This document shows positions 33,171 through 43,400 of a stretch of 64,000 nt of DNA, piece by piece. The DNA is taken from assembly GCA_016871615.1 (NCBI GenBank), contig VHCX01000004.1, forward strand, positions 1 to 64,000, read 5' to 3'. Numbering within the stretch: position 1 is the first letter of the stretch; the number at the start of each line of letters is the position of its first letter. The translations under genes were made by a program, and so were the position numbers. The notes below the pieces were generated by a model that had not been told where the DNA came from, made no database searches, and saw only the letters and a list, made by a program, of their open reading frames with translations. Source of the stretch: Verrucomicrobiota bacterium. Lineage in GTDB: Bacteria; Verrucomicrobiota; Verrucomicrobiia; Limisphaerales; UBA9464.

Positions 33171-34818
33171 CTCGATCGTGGCCCTCCGATCCGGACGCGG
33201 CTCCGCGCATGGCATCGGCTCCGGCCGCGCCCCGGCGCGACCCTCCGGGATCGCCCGATGGCTCGCCGTGTTCCTCGGACTCTGGATCGGGCTCGCACCG
33301 GAGGCCGCCCGGTTCGACCTCCAGAACGCCAGCGTCCGGGACATCCAGGCCGCGATGGACTCCGGTGCCCTCACCTCCGAGAGGCTGGTCCGGATGTACC
33401 TGGACCGGATCGAGGCCTACGACCGGAAGGGGCCGGCCATCCGGGCGGTCCTGCACCTCAACACCAACGCCCTCGACACGGCCCGGGGCCTGGACGCGGA
33501 GCGTCGCTCCAAGGGGCCACGCAGCCCGATGCATGGCATCCCGGTCCTCGTGAAGGACGTCTTCGACACCGACGACATGCCCACCTCCGGCGGCTTCAAG
33601 GCGATGGCCGACGCCCGTCCGACGAAGGACGCGTTCGTGGTCGCGCGGCTGCGGTCCGCCGGGGCGATCATCCTCGCCAAGGTCAACCAGAGCGACTGGT
33701 ATGGCGCCACCGAGATCATCGCCAGCAGCAGCCTGGGCGGATCCACGCTCAACCCGCACGCGCTGGACCGGACACCGGGCTGGTCGAGCAGCGGCACCTC
33801 GGCGGGCCTCGCGGCCTATTTCTCGCCCGTCGGCCTCGGCAGCGAGACGGGATTCTCCATCCGGACCCCGTCCTCCGACGGCAACCTCTGCGGACTGTCG
33901 ACGACCTCGGGGCTCGTCAGCCGCGATGGCCAGATGTGGAGCTACATCACCGGCGAGCGTGGGGGACCGATGGCGCGCTCGGTGGCCGACGTCGCCGCGG
34001 TGCTGGATGTCATCGCCGGATTCGACCCGGCCGACCTGTGGACGGCCCAGAGCCTCGGGAAGATGCCCATGGAGACCTACTCGAGCTTCGTGGTGACCAA
34101 CGCGCTGCGCGGGGCGCGGCTGGGCGTGCTGAAGGAGGCCTACGATTTCAAGCCGGTGGAGCCCGGGGCGGTCGAACTCTTCGAGACGGCCTACGCCGCG
34201 ATCGAGCGGGCCGGAGGCCAGGTGGTGCGCGGCGTGAGCCTGGGCATCGACCTGCCGAAGTACCTCACCAACGCCTCCCCGAGCCGTTACGAGCGGGTCG
34301 AGGCGATCAACCGGTACCTCGCCCGCCAGGGGCCGGCCGCGAAGTTCAAGGATGTCCGCGAGATGATCGCCAACACCATCCATCCGGTGCGCCCGGACAC
34401 CGTCGAGGCGGCGTCGAAGCCACGTAACCTGGATCGGGACCCGGAGTACCGCGCCACGCTCGCCGCGAAGGCCGCCCTCCGGGAGATGATCGTCGAATTG
34501 ATGGACCGGCACCGTCTGGACGCCCTCGTCTACCCGCACAAGCTGCACGGGCCCCTGCTCATCGGGCACAAGGATGCGCCGACCAGCAGGTACACCCCGA
34601 ACCAGACCAGCCCGGTGACCGGCCTGCCGGCGTTCATCGTGCCGGCGGGTTTCACGCCGGCGAACCTGCCCATCGGTCTGGAGATCCTCGGTCGGCCCTG
34701 GTCCGAGCCCCAGTTGCTGCGCCTGGCCGCCAGCTTCGAGGCGGTCCACCCGAACCGGCGCACGCCGGCCAGCACGCCGCCACTGCCGGGCGAATCCTTC
34801 GACCTTCCGACGCCATGA
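33160..34818 (+). CDS. amidase-signature hydrolase 5 (GSETG type)
   Basis: A 552-residue amidase-signature enzyme of a different branch from hydrolases 1-4. Triad: Lys132 (LVKDV), Ser209 and Ser233 (GSETGFSIR). The Gly-rich loop is changed from PGGSSGG to PGWSSSG, and the residue before the nucleophile is Phe rather than Gly, which should reshape the oxyanion hole and pocket. A hydrophobic signal or anchor lies at 31-49 (IARWLAVFLGLWIGLAPEA). It is most like hydrolase 8 (43632-45215): both have an AAMDSG/VAMDDG start, RIEAYDxxGPAIR and GLGSETG. Its ATG lies inside the asparaginase 2 stop region. Confidence 0.88.
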   Translation: MTTDSIVALRSGRGSAHGIGSGRAPARPSGIARWLAVFLGLWIGLAPEAARFDLQNASVRDIQAAMDSGALTSERLVRMYLDRIEAYDRKGPAIRAVLHLNTNALDTARGLDAERRSKGPRSPMHGIPVLVKDVFDTDDMPTSGGFKAMADARPTKDAFVVARLRSAGAIILAKVNQSDWYGATEIIASSSLGGSTLNPHALDRTPGWSSSGTSAGLAAYFSPVGLGSETGFSIRTPSSDGNLCGLSTTSGLVSRDGQMWSYITGERGGPMARSVADVAAVLDVIAGFDPADLWTAQSLGKMPMETYSSFVVTNALRGARLGVLKEAYDFKPVEPGAVELFETAYAAIERAGGQVVRGVSLGIDLPKYLTNASPSRYERVEAINRYLARQGPAAKFKDVREMIANTIHPVRPDTVEAASKPRNLDRDPEYRATLAAKAALREMIVELMDRHRLDALVYPHKLHGPLLIGHKDAPTSRYTPNQTSPVTGLPAFIVPAGFTPANLPIGLEILGRPWSEPQLLRLAASFEAVHPNRRTPASTPPLPGESFDLPTP

Positions 34819-35987
34819 TCCCCCGACCTCCCATCGCCTTCGGATTCTCCGGTCTCCTCCGCTCTCCCATGGCCTCCGGGCTGGGGAAGGCGTTCCTCGG
34901 GACCCTGGCGGTTGTCGCCTGCCTGGCAGGTCTGGCCTCTCCGGATGCCGAGCCTCGCTGGGATCATCATGTCCCCCTGACCCCGGAGAATTCCGCCATC
35001 GGCAACTTTCCGGTGCAGAAGAAGCCCATCCTCACCATCCGGTCGGGTGAGACGGTGCGTTTCGACACCGGGGGCGGCGCCCGCTGGACCTCGGACCAGG
35101 GACCCGAATCCTGGTTGCGGGGACACGGCATCGACATCTCCACCAACCAAGCCTGCCTTGCGGAGACGATGCGGGTGCTCGCCGAGACGCCGCGATGGGC
35201 CGGCATCACCAATGGCCATCTGCTGCTCGGGCCCGTGGCCATCGAGAACGCGGAACCCGGGGATTCCATCGAGGTGCGGATCCTATCGGTGCGACCGAGG
35301 ATCCCCTACGGGACGGTGGGGGGCATGCCCGGGCGTGGAGGACTGCCGGACAAGGTGCCCCGGCCGTTCACCCGGGTGGTCCACCTGGACCTGGAGAGGA
35401 ACGTCGGCGTGTTTGAACCGGGCGTGGAGGTGGCACTGGGACCCTTCATGGGCGTGATGGGAACGCTTCCCCCAACCGAGGAGGGACCGAACCGCAGGAG
35501 CGGTCCTCCCGGTCGCTTCGGCGGCAATCTCGACTGCAAGGAACTCGTCGCCGGCACGGCACTCTTCCTGCCGGTGTTCCACCCGGGAGGCCTGTTCTTC
35601 ACCGGGGATGCCCATGCGGCGCAGGGGGACGGCGAGGTGACCGTGAACGCCATCGAGACCGCGAACACCGCGATCCTGAAATTCATCCTCCACAAGGGAC
35701 GACGCCTGTCGGCACCCAGGGCCGAGTCGCCGACCCATCACATCGCCTTCGGACTGGACCCCGACCTTGACCAGGCCATGCGCATGGCCATCGAGGAGAC
35801 CACGACGCTCCTCTCGGAACTGAGGGGCTGGGATTTCTTCCGGTCGTACGCCTTCTCGAGCATCGCGGTCGATTTCCGGGTGACCCAGGTGGTCGATGGC
35901 ACCAAGGGCATCCATGCGATGGTGCCGAAGAAGGCCTTCCTCAAGGACAACAGCCGCCATTGGCTCAACGCGACGGAACCGCGCTGA
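34815..35987 (+). CDS. acetamidase/formamidase family protein, exported
   Basis: A 390-residue FmdA/AmdA-type amidohydrolase, a fold unrelated to the amidase-signature and asparaginase families. An N-terminal hydrophobic segment (about 24-42, GKAFLGTLAVVACLAGLAS) suggests export or anchoring, unlike cytosolic formamidases. Family text includes NSAIGNFP, GPVAIENAEPGDSIEVRIL, GGNLDCKELVAGTALFLPVFHPGGLFFTGDAHAAQGDGEV and FSSIAVDFRVTQVV. It would release ammonia from formamide, acetamide or a similar short amide. It overlaps hydrolase 5 by ATGA, so the two are translationally coupled. Confidence 0.88.
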   Translation: MIPRPPIAFGFSGLLRSPMASGLGKAFLGTLAVVACLAGLASPDAEPRWDHHVPLTPENSAIGNFPVQKKPILTIRSGETVRFDTGGGARWTSDQGPESWLRGHGIDISTNQACLAETMRVLAETPRWAGITNGHLLLGPVAIENAEPGDSIEVRILSVRPRIPYGTVGGMPGRGGLPDKVPRPFTRVVHLDLERNVGVFEPGVEVALGPFMGVMGTLPPTEEGPNRRSGPPGRFGGNLDCKELVAGTALFLPVFHPGGLFFTGDAHAAQGDGEVTVNAIETANTAILKFILHKGRRLSAPRAESPTHHIAFGLDPDLDQAMRMAIEETTTLLSELRGWDFFRSYAFSSIAVDFRVTQVVDGTKGIHAMVPKKAFLKDNSRHWLNATEPR

Positions 35988-36033
35988 ACCCATCCCCCTC
36001 CGAACCGAACCCCACACCCCAGAACCAGGACCC

Positions 36034-37599
36034 ATGAACCCCCAGTCCACCCCGACCGCATCCCGGGACGCCCGACCCGCCGCGACACCCGAAACGCCAC
36101 AAGCCGCCGGCGACTGGTCGCGACGGCGCTTCCTCGGCACCACGGCGGCGGCCGGGGGCCTCCTCGCGACAGCCTCGGCACCGATGCGGCTCCTGGCGGC
36201 ACCCGGCCCGGAGGTGCTGTCGAAGTCGGCCACCGAACTCGGCCGGATGATCCGCGAGCGGAAGATCTCCTCCGCCGAGCTGGTGGACCTGTGCCTGGCG
36301 CAGATCGAGGCCGTGAACCCGAAGATCAACGCCGTGGTGGCGCTCTGCGCCGACCGCGCCCGGGCCGAGGCCAAGGCGGCCGACGCGCGGACGGCCAAGG
36401 GCGAGTCCCTCGGGCCGCTCCACGGGGTTCCCTTCACCATCAAGGACTCGCTGGAGACCGAGGGGGTCGTGTCGACGGCGGGCACGCTCGGCCTGAAGTC
36501 CTTCATCCCGAAGACCGACGCCACGGTCGTCGCCCGTTTGCGGCGCGGCGGGGCGATCCTGCTCGGCAAGTCCAACACGCCGGAGTTCACGCTCGGGGGC
36601 GGCACCCGGGGCACCTACAACCTCGTCTACGGGCAGACCAACAATCCCTACAACACCGCCCACTCGCCGCGCGGCTCCAGCGGCGGGGCCGCCGCCATTG
36701 TGGCGGCGGGCGGCTCGCCCTTCGACATCGGCTCCGACTTCGGCGGCAGCATCCGGTCGCCGGCCCACGCCTGCGGGATCGTCGGCCTCAAGCCGACGAC
36801 CGGGCGGGTTCCGCGCACCGGGCACTGGCCGGGCTACGGCGGGGCCTTCGACCTCTACCAGCAGCTCGGGCCCCTGGCCCGCTGGGTCGAGGACATGGTC
36901 ACGATCCTGCCCATCCTCTCGGGCCCCGACTTCCGGGACGCCAACGCCGTGCCCGCCCCCCTGGGCGATCCGTCGAAGGTCGACCTGGCCCGGCTCCGGG
37001 TCGCCTACTACGTGGACAATCAGGTGGTGACCCCCACCCCGGAGACCCAGCAGATGGTCCGCACGGCCGCGGCGGCGTTGAAGTCGCTGGGCGCCTCGGT
37101 GAAGGAGGATTTCCACGGCGGCGACGGTCCGGCCAACGACCTCCGCAACCGGCTCACCAAGGCCGACGGCGGGGCCTGGTACCAGCGTCTGCTTGACCGC
37201 GCCGGCACCAAGGAACCCTCCCCCGGCATCAAGGACAACCTCACCGGCGTGACCATCGAGACGGCGGAGTTCACCGACGCCATGGAACGACAGGACGCCC
37301 TGAGGAGCCGGCTGCTGTCCTGGATGAGGGACTACGACCTCATCCTCTGCCCGACCCACGCCCATCCGGCTCCGGCCCATGACAAGCCGGTGCCACAGAA
37401 GGCCGGATACACCTCGGTCTACAACCTGACCACCTGGCCGGCCGTCGTCGTCCGGTATGGGACCTCCCCGGAGGGCCTGCCTCTGGGCCTCCAGATCGTC
37501 GGCAAGCCCTGGCGCGAGGACGTGATCCTCGCCGTCGCCGCCGCGCTCGAGAAGGGCGCCGGATGGAAGCCGCCCGGAATGATGATGGCCTCGAAGTGA
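36034..37599 (+). CDS. amidase-signature hydrolase 6, Tat leader
   Basis: A 521-residue amidase-signature enzyme. Triad: Lys137 (TIKDS), Ser215 (PRGSSGG), Ser239 (SDFGGSIR). It has a clear Tat leader (WSRRRFLGTTAAAGGLLATAS) at 28-48. It is the closest relative of hydrolase 2 (GKSNTPEFTLGGGTRGT, AHSP, GHWPGYGG). The two are separated by hydrolases 3-5, the asparaginases and the formamidase, so the array did not arise by simple neighbour duplication alone. It is preceded by a C-rich leader with repeated CGAACC strings and no Shine-Dalgarno sequence. Confidence 0.9.
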   Translation: MNPQSTPTASRDARPAATPETPQAAGDWSRRRFLGTTAAAGGLLATASAPMRLLAAPGPEVLSKSATELGRMIRERKISSAELVDLCLAQIEAVNPKINAVVALCADRARAEAKAADARTAKGESLGPLHGVPFTIKDSLETEGVVSTAGTLGLKSFIPKTDATVVARLRRGGAILLGKSNTPEFTLGGGTRGTYNLVYGQTNNPYNTAHSPRGSSGGAAAIVAAGGSPFDIGSDFGGSIRSPAHACGIVGLKPTTGRVPRTGHWPGYGGAFDLYQQLGPLARWVEDMVTILPILSGPDFRDANAVPAPLGDPSKVDLARLRVAYYVDNQVVTPTPETQQMVRTAAAALKSLGASVKEDFHGGDGPANDLRNRLTKADGGAWYQRLLDRAGTKEPSPGIKDNLTGVTIETAEFTDAMERQDALRSRLLSWMRDYDLILCPTHAHPAPAHDKPVPQKAGYTSVYNLTTWPAVVVRYGTSPEGLPLGLQIVGKPWREDVILAVAAALEKGAGWKPPGMMMASK

Positions 37600-37625
37600 C
37601 GTCCCGAACCCAGCCCCACCCGACC

Positions 37626-39263
37626 ATGAACCAATCCGCCCACACCCCCGGCCACCGCAAAGCAACGGAAGTCCTGCAGGCCCGCGGCCGGCCCCTCTCC
37701 CGGCGAGACCTGCTGGGACTGGGACGCCACCGCCAGCCCCACCATCCCCCGCTACTCCCGGCGGCACCCATCGCGGCGGCAAACCTCCTCCCGGCCCGGA
37801 CCCTCGCTGCGGCGACCGCTGCGGCGACCGCGGCGGCGACCTCACTCTCCGCGGCCCCCCAGGGCGGCCCCCTGTTCTTCCGGTCCGCGACCGAACTGGC
37901 CGCGATGATCCGGCGCAAGGAGGTGTCCGTGACCGAGGTGGTGCAGGCGCACATCGACCGCATCCACAAGGTCAACCCGATGCTCAACGCGGTGGTGATG
38001 CCGTGCTTCGAGCGCGCCCTCGAGGAGGCCAAGGCCGCCGACGCGGCACTGGCCAAGGGCATGCCGAAGGGGCCCCTCCATGGCGTCCCGATGACCATCA
38101 AGGACTCCATCGAGACGGAGGGGGTGATCTCCACCGGGGGCACCCAGGGCCGTTCGCACCACGTGCCCAAGCGGGACGCCACCGTGGTGGCGCGGCTCCG
38201 GGCCGCCGGGGCGATCCTGCTCGGCAAGACCAACACGCCGGAATTCACCATCGGCGGCGTCTCCGGCCTGGGCACCACCGCCAACATCCTCCACGGGATG
38301 ACCCGGAACCCGTACGATCCCCGGCACACGGTCTACGGCTCGAGCGGCGGCGCCGGGGCCATCGTCGCCGCCGGAGGGGCGCCCTTCGACATCGGGAGCG
38401 ACTTCGGCGGGAGCATCCGAGGGCCGTCCCACGCCTGCGGGATCGCCGGCATCAAGCCCACCTCGGGCCGGGTGCCCCGGACCGGCCACATCGTCGACTA
38501 CGGCGGGACCTTCGACAACTACCAGCAGCTCGGGCCGATGGCCCGAAGGGTCGAGGACCTCGTCACCCTGCTCCCGATCATCAGCGGACCCGACGACCTC
38601 GATGCGGCGATCCACCCGGTCCCCCTTGGGGACGTCGCCTCGGTGAGGATCGCCGGGCTGCGGGTGGCCTTCTACACCCAGCAGGGCCCCGGCGCGGCCG
38701 GCGCCTCGACCGAGGTGGTGGCGGTCATCGCCGCGGCGGCCAAGGCGCTGGAGTCGGCCGGGTGTTCCGTCGGCGAGGACGTGCCGCCGCACCTCATGGA
38801 GATGGATGAACTGCGCCGGAAGCTCACGACGGGGGATGGCAATGCGTGGCAGAAGCGGTTGACGGACCGCTACCAGACCATCGTCCCGGGACCGGCCCGC
38901 AAGTTCAACCAGCCGCAGGTCCCGGTCGCCGACTTCGTCGCCATGCTCGAGCGGCAGGACGCCATCAAGTCCAGGATCCTCACCTTCATGGAGAAGTACG
39001 ACATCCTGATCTGCCCGGTGCGGTCCACCCCCGTTCCCCGGATCGGCGACCCGGACAAGACGGCCGATCTGGCCGGGTCGGGCTTCACCTCCATCTACAA
39101 CGTCACCGGATACCCGGCGGGCGTGGTGCGGGGAGGTTCCTGCAGCAACCGTCTGCCCATCGGGGTGCAGGTCGTGGGCCGTCCCTGGACCGAGCACGTG
39201 GTCTTCGCCGTGATGGCCCATCTCGAGAAGGTGCTCGGCGGGCATCAACCCGTGATGGTTTGA
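37626..39263 (+). CDS. amidase-signature hydrolase 7, Tat leader
   Basis: A 545-residue amidase-signature enzyme. Triad: Lys159 (TIKDS), Ser239 (VYGSSGG), Ser263 (SDFGGSIR). The leader has LSRRDLLGLG followed by a His/Pro-rich stretch and an Ala/Thr repeat (AAAT three times, about 61-72) encoded by a tandem 12-mer. It groups with hydrolases 3 and 4 (GLGTTANILHGMTRNPYD, DYGGTFDNYQQLGPMARR). I chose the ATG at 37626; the 5' extension to 37563 overprints the end of hydrolase 6. Confidence 0.9.
   Translation: MNQSAHTPGHRKATEVLQARGRPLSRRDLLGLGRHRQPHHPPLLPAAPIAAANLLPARTLAAATAAATAAATSLSAAPQGGPLFFRSATELAAMIRRKEVSVTEVVQAHIDRIHKVNPMLNAVVMPCFERALEEAKAADAALAKGMPKGPLHGVPMTIKDSIETEGVISTGGTQGRSHHVPKRDATVVARLRAAGAILLGKTNTPEFTIGGVSGLGTTANILHGMTRNPYDPRHTVYGSSGGAGAIVAAGGAPFDIGSDFGGSIRGPSHACGIAGIKPTSGRVPRTGHIVDYGGTFDNYQQLGPMARRVEDLVTLLPIISGPDDLDAAIHPVPLGDVASVRIAGLRVAFYTQQGPGAAGASTEVVAVIAAAAKALESAGCSVGEDVPPHLMEMDELRRKLTTGDGNAWQKRLTDRYQTIVPGPARKFNQPQVPVADFVAMLERQDAIKSRILTFMEKYDILICPVRSTPVPRIGDPDKTADLAGSGFTSIYNVTGYPAGVVRGGSCSNRLPIGVQVVGRPWTEHVVFAVMAHLEKVLGGHQPVMV
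37806..37841 (+). repeat. in-frame 12-mer tandem repeat in the leader of hydrolase 7
   Basis: Three copies of a 12-mer (GCTGCGGCGACC twice, then GCGGCGGCGACC) encode AAAT repeats in the export leader. Twelve-base units keep the frame, so copy-number change would lengthen or shorten the leader without inactivating the enzyme. Confidence 0.65.
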
Positions 39264-39302
39264 ACCCATCGCCCCCCCGGAACGCACCCCTTTCCGACAC
39301 CC

Positions 39303-40490
39303 ATGAAACGCCCCGTCCTCCTGTGGATCCTGGCCCTCGGCGCCGCCGTGTTCTGGGGAGTCCAGCGGACACGGACGGCCGGGGGGGTCAAGGGCGCCAC
39401 GAAGCCAACCCCGGGCGCACCGGGCGCACCGGACCGTCGGTCCGCCGGCCGGCAAGCGCCCTCCCTGAAGGTGTCGACCGTGCGGGCCGTGCCGGCCCCG
39501 TTCGCGGAACACATCACGGCCACCGGGACCCTGCGGGCCGAGGAGGGGGTCGAACTGCAGGCCGAGACGGGAGGTCGCGTGCGGTCCATCAACTTCACCG
39601 AGGGATCCCGGGTCCGGAAGGGCGACCTGCTGGTCAAGCTCACCGACGACGACCTCCAGGCGATGCTGGCCCGGGCATCAAGCCGGCTCAACCTCGCCGC
39701 ACAACGGCGGGCACGGATCGAACGGCTCTTCCAGGAGGGCGTCGCCAACCGCGAGGACTACGACACGGCGGTCAATGAGACGGCGGTCCAAGAGGCCGAG
39801 GTGGCGGTCATCCGGGCACAGATCGCCAAGACGGAGATCCGCGCCCCCTTCGAGGGCGTGGTGGGCCTGCGGTTCATCAGCGAGGGAGCCTTCGTCAACG
39901 CCAACGCCCGGATGGCCACGCTCCAGGCGGTCGACCGGCTCAAGCTGGACTTCTCGGTGCCCGAGCGTTTCGCCGAGCGGGTCACGCCGGGCACGGTGGT
40001 GGAGTTCTCGGTCGGCGGACGGGCTCGGCGACGGGGGGAGGTCTCGGCCGTCGAGCCCCGCCTCGACGCCGGAACCCGCACGCTCACGGCCCGCGCGGTC
40101 ATCGCCAACCCCGACGGACTGCTCCGGCCCGGGTCCTTCGTGAGCGTGGAGGTGACCCTCGAGACCTTCGCCGACGCGATCATCCTGCCCTCGGTCGCCG
40201 TCGTGCCGGGGCCGGCCGAGAGAAGCGTGTTCATCGTGTCCGACGGCCGGGCCGCGCGGCGTGCGGTGCAGACCGGCTCGCGCACGGAGTCGACCGTGCA
40301 CATCGTCTCCGGCATCCAGCCCGGCGACCTCGTGATCACCTCGGGCCTCCAGCAGATGCGCGAGGGGCTTTCCGTGGATCCCGTGGCCGGCGGCACGGGG
40401 CCGCAGGGCGGCCGGGGTCCGGAGCCGGCGGCGCCGGGGCCGGCGGTGCGGGTGGCGGCCCCGGCCGCGGAGAAGGCGCCCCCGACATGA
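39303..40490 (+). CDS. RND efflux periplasmic adaptor (membrane fusion protein)
   Basis: A 395-residue HlyD/AcrA-type adaptor. An N-terminal signal anchor (LLWILALGAAVFWGVQ) is followed by the biotinyl-lipoyl-like half (TATGTLRAEEGVELQAETGGRVRSI), a short helical hairpin, the second lipoyl half (TEIRAPFEGVVGLRFISEGAFV) and a beta-barrel (LDFSVPERFAERVTPG). The C-terminus is Gly/Pro/Ala-rich. It couples the inner-membrane pump encoded next (ATGA overlap) to an outer-membrane channel, which is not encoded here. It lies between hydrolases 7 and 8, so the pump probably handles a product or substrate of the amide-degrading array. Confidence 0.93.
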   Translation: MKRPVLLWILALGAAVFWGVQRTRTAGGVKGATKPTPGAPGAPDRRSAGRQAPSLKVSTVRAVPAPFAEHITATGTLRAEEGVELQAETGGRVRSINFTEGSRVRKGDLLVKLTDDDLQAMLARASSRLNLAAQRRARIERLFQEGVANREDYDTAVNETAVQEAEVAVIRAQIAKTEIRAPFEGVVGLRFISEGAFVNANARMATLQAVDRLKLDFSVPERFAERVTPGTVVEFSVGGRARRRGEVSAVEPRLDAGTRTLTARAVIANPDGLLRPGSFVSVEVTLETFADAIILPSVAVVPGPAERSVFIVSDGRAARRAVQTGSRTESTVHIVSGIQPGDLVITSGLQQMREGLSVDPVAGGTGPQGGRGPEPAAPGPAVRVAAPAAEKAPPT

Positions 40491-43400
40491 CCCTCGCCGA
40501 GCTGAGCATCCGCCGGCCGGTGCTGACGCTGGTGATCTCCCTGATGATCACCCTCGCCGGGGGCTTGTCGCTCGCGCGGATGGGGGTGCGCGAGTACCCG
40601 GCGGTGGATCCGCCCACGATCACCATCATTACCAGCTATCCGGGGGCCGCCTCCGAGGTGGTGCAGGCGCAGATCACCGAGCCGATCGAGGAGGCGGTCA
40701 ATGCCGTCTCAGGGATCCGCAACCTGACGTCCACCAGCCGCGAGGGCGTCAGCCAGATCACCGTCGAGTTCACCCTCGACACCGACCTCGACACGGCCGC
40801 CAGCGACGTCCGGGACCAGCTCAGCCGGGCTGCCCGGAACCTCCCGCCGGACTCGAACCCGCCCGTCCTGAACAAGGCCAACGCGGACTCCTCACCCCTG
40901 CTGGGAGTGGCCATCCGCAGCGACCTGCGCAGCCAGCTTGAGCTCTCGGGATTCGCCGACACGCTGCGCGAGCGGCTGCAGACCGTCCCGGGAATCGCCC
41001 AGGTCGACCAGCCGGCGGAGAAGCGCTACGCCATGCGTCTCTGGATGGACCCGGAAAAGCTGGCCGCCCACGGCCTGACGCCGGCGGAGATCCGCCGCGC
41101 GCTGGCCCGTGAGAATGTCGAGCTTCCCTCCGGCCGCGTGGAGGGCGAGTCGGTGGAGCTGCCGATCAAGACCCTCGGCCGGCTCAACACCCCCGCCGAT
41201 TTCGACGCCATGATCCTGCGGGGGGACGGCGACTCCATCGTCCGGTTTGGTGACGTGGGCTACGCCGAACTCGGCCCCCAGAACGAGCGGGGAGCCCTCA
41301 AGGCCGACGGCCGACCGATCGCCGGCCTCTACTTCCGGCCGCAGCCCGGGGCCAACCAGATCGAGATCGTGGACGCCCTGCGGGCGCGCCTCGACCGCAT
41401 CCGCAAGGAAGTCCCCCCCGACATCCGGCTCGAGGTGGCCTATGACAACACCTCCTACGTCCGCCGTTCCCTGCTGGAGGTCACCGAGACCATCTTCATC
41501 GCCTTCGCACTGGTCGTGCTGGTGGTCTTCGCCTTCTTCCGCGAGTGGCGGACCACCCTCATCCCCGTCCTGGCCATCCCGGTCTCCATCATCGGCACCT
41601 TCGCCATCATGGCGGCCTGCGGGTTCTCCATCAACACCCTCACCCTCCTGGGCATCGTGCTGGCGATCGGTCTGGTCGTGGACGACGCCATCGTGGTCCT
41701 CGAGAACATCTACAAGCGCATCGAACATGGCGAAGGGCCGATGGCCGCGGCCATCGCCGGCACCGAGCAGATCTTCACCGCGGTGATCTCGACCACGATG
41801 ACCCTCGCCGTGGTGTTCCTGCCGCTGCTCTTCATGGGCGGTCTCTCCGGGCGGCTCTTCCGGGAATTCGCCGTCACGATCTCCGGGGCGGTCCTCATCT
41901 CGGCGGTCGTCGCCCTCACCCTGACGCCAATGCTCAGCGCCCGGATGCTGTCGGCATCGGTGGGGCAAGGGTGGCTGTTCCGGCGCACCGAGGGGTTCTT
42001 CCAGGCCATGGAGTCGGGATACCGGGCGCTGCTCGGCCGGTTCCTCGTCTGGCGGTGGCTCTCGGTCGTCGTCCTGGGCCTCGCGGGCTGGTCGGGCTAC
42101 ACGGTGTATCAGCGCCTGCCCCGGGAGCTGTCGCCCCTGGAGGACCGGGGCCGCCTGTGGTTGCGCGCCACGGCCCCGGAGGGGGTGAGCTACGAACACA
42201 TGCAGTCGCTCACCGACGAACTGGCCCTGGTCGCGGCGGAACGGGTGCCCGAGGCCACGCTGCTCATGACCCAGGTCCCGGGATCCGGCGGGGCCCAGGG
42301 GGTCCAGGGGGCGATCAACTCCGGGTTCGTGCGGGTGTTCCTCTCGGACCGGTCCCTGCGGAACCGCTCCCAGCAGGAGATCGCGGCGGCGCTGCAGCCC
42401 GTGCAACGGGAGCTGACGGGCGCACGGATCAACATCACGCAGGAGGCCAGCATCGGCGAGCGCCGGGCCGGGCAGAGCGGCATCCAGTTCGTCATCCAGG
42501 CCCCGGAACTCGCCGACCTGCGGAGGGTGCTGCCGAGGTTCCTGGAGGAGGCGCGCAAGAACCCGGCCTTCACCTTCGTGGACAGCGACCTGAAGTTCGA
42601 CAAGCCGGAGATCACCGTGTCGATCGACCGGGACAAGGCGAGGGTGCTGGGCGTCAGCGCACGCGACATCGCCGAGGCGGTCCAGGCCTCCTTGAGCGGA
42701 CAGCGGATGGGCTTCTTCCTGTACCAGGGCAAGCAGTACGAGGTCATCGGCCAGATGATCCGGCAGTTCCGCTCCAAGCCCGGAGACCTGAGCGGCATCG
42801 CCCTGCGGACCCCCGAGGGCGACATGGTGCAACTGGCCAACCTCATGACCCTCCGGGAGTCCAGCTCCCCGCCCGAGCTGTACCGGTTCAACCGCTACAG
42901 CTCGGCCACCATCTCGGCCACGCTGGCCCGCGGCGTGGCCATGGGCGAGGGGATCGACGCGCTGAAGGCCGCGGCGGCATCGACCCTCGACGAAGGATTC
43001 ACGACCTCGCTCACCGGGGCCGCGCAGGACTTCGTGGAGAGTTCCTCGTCGCTGGGCTACGTCTTCATCCTCGCCATCGTGCTGATCTACCTCGTGCTCG
43101 GGGCCCAGTTCGAGAGCTTCCTCCACCCGCTGGTCATCCTCCTGACCGTGCCTCTGGCCCTCTGCGGCGCCCTGCTGGCGCTGGGCTGGTTCGAGCAGAC
43201 GCTCAACATCTTCTCCCAGATCGGGCTGATCATGCTCATCGGCCTGGTGACCAAGAACGGCATCCTGATCGTGGAGTTCGCCAACCAGCGCCTGGAGGCC
43301 GGCGTGCCGACACCGCTGGAGGCGATCCAGGAGGCGGCACCGGCGCGCCTGCGGCCGATCCTGATGACCACGCTCGCCACCATCCTGGGGATCGTGCCGA

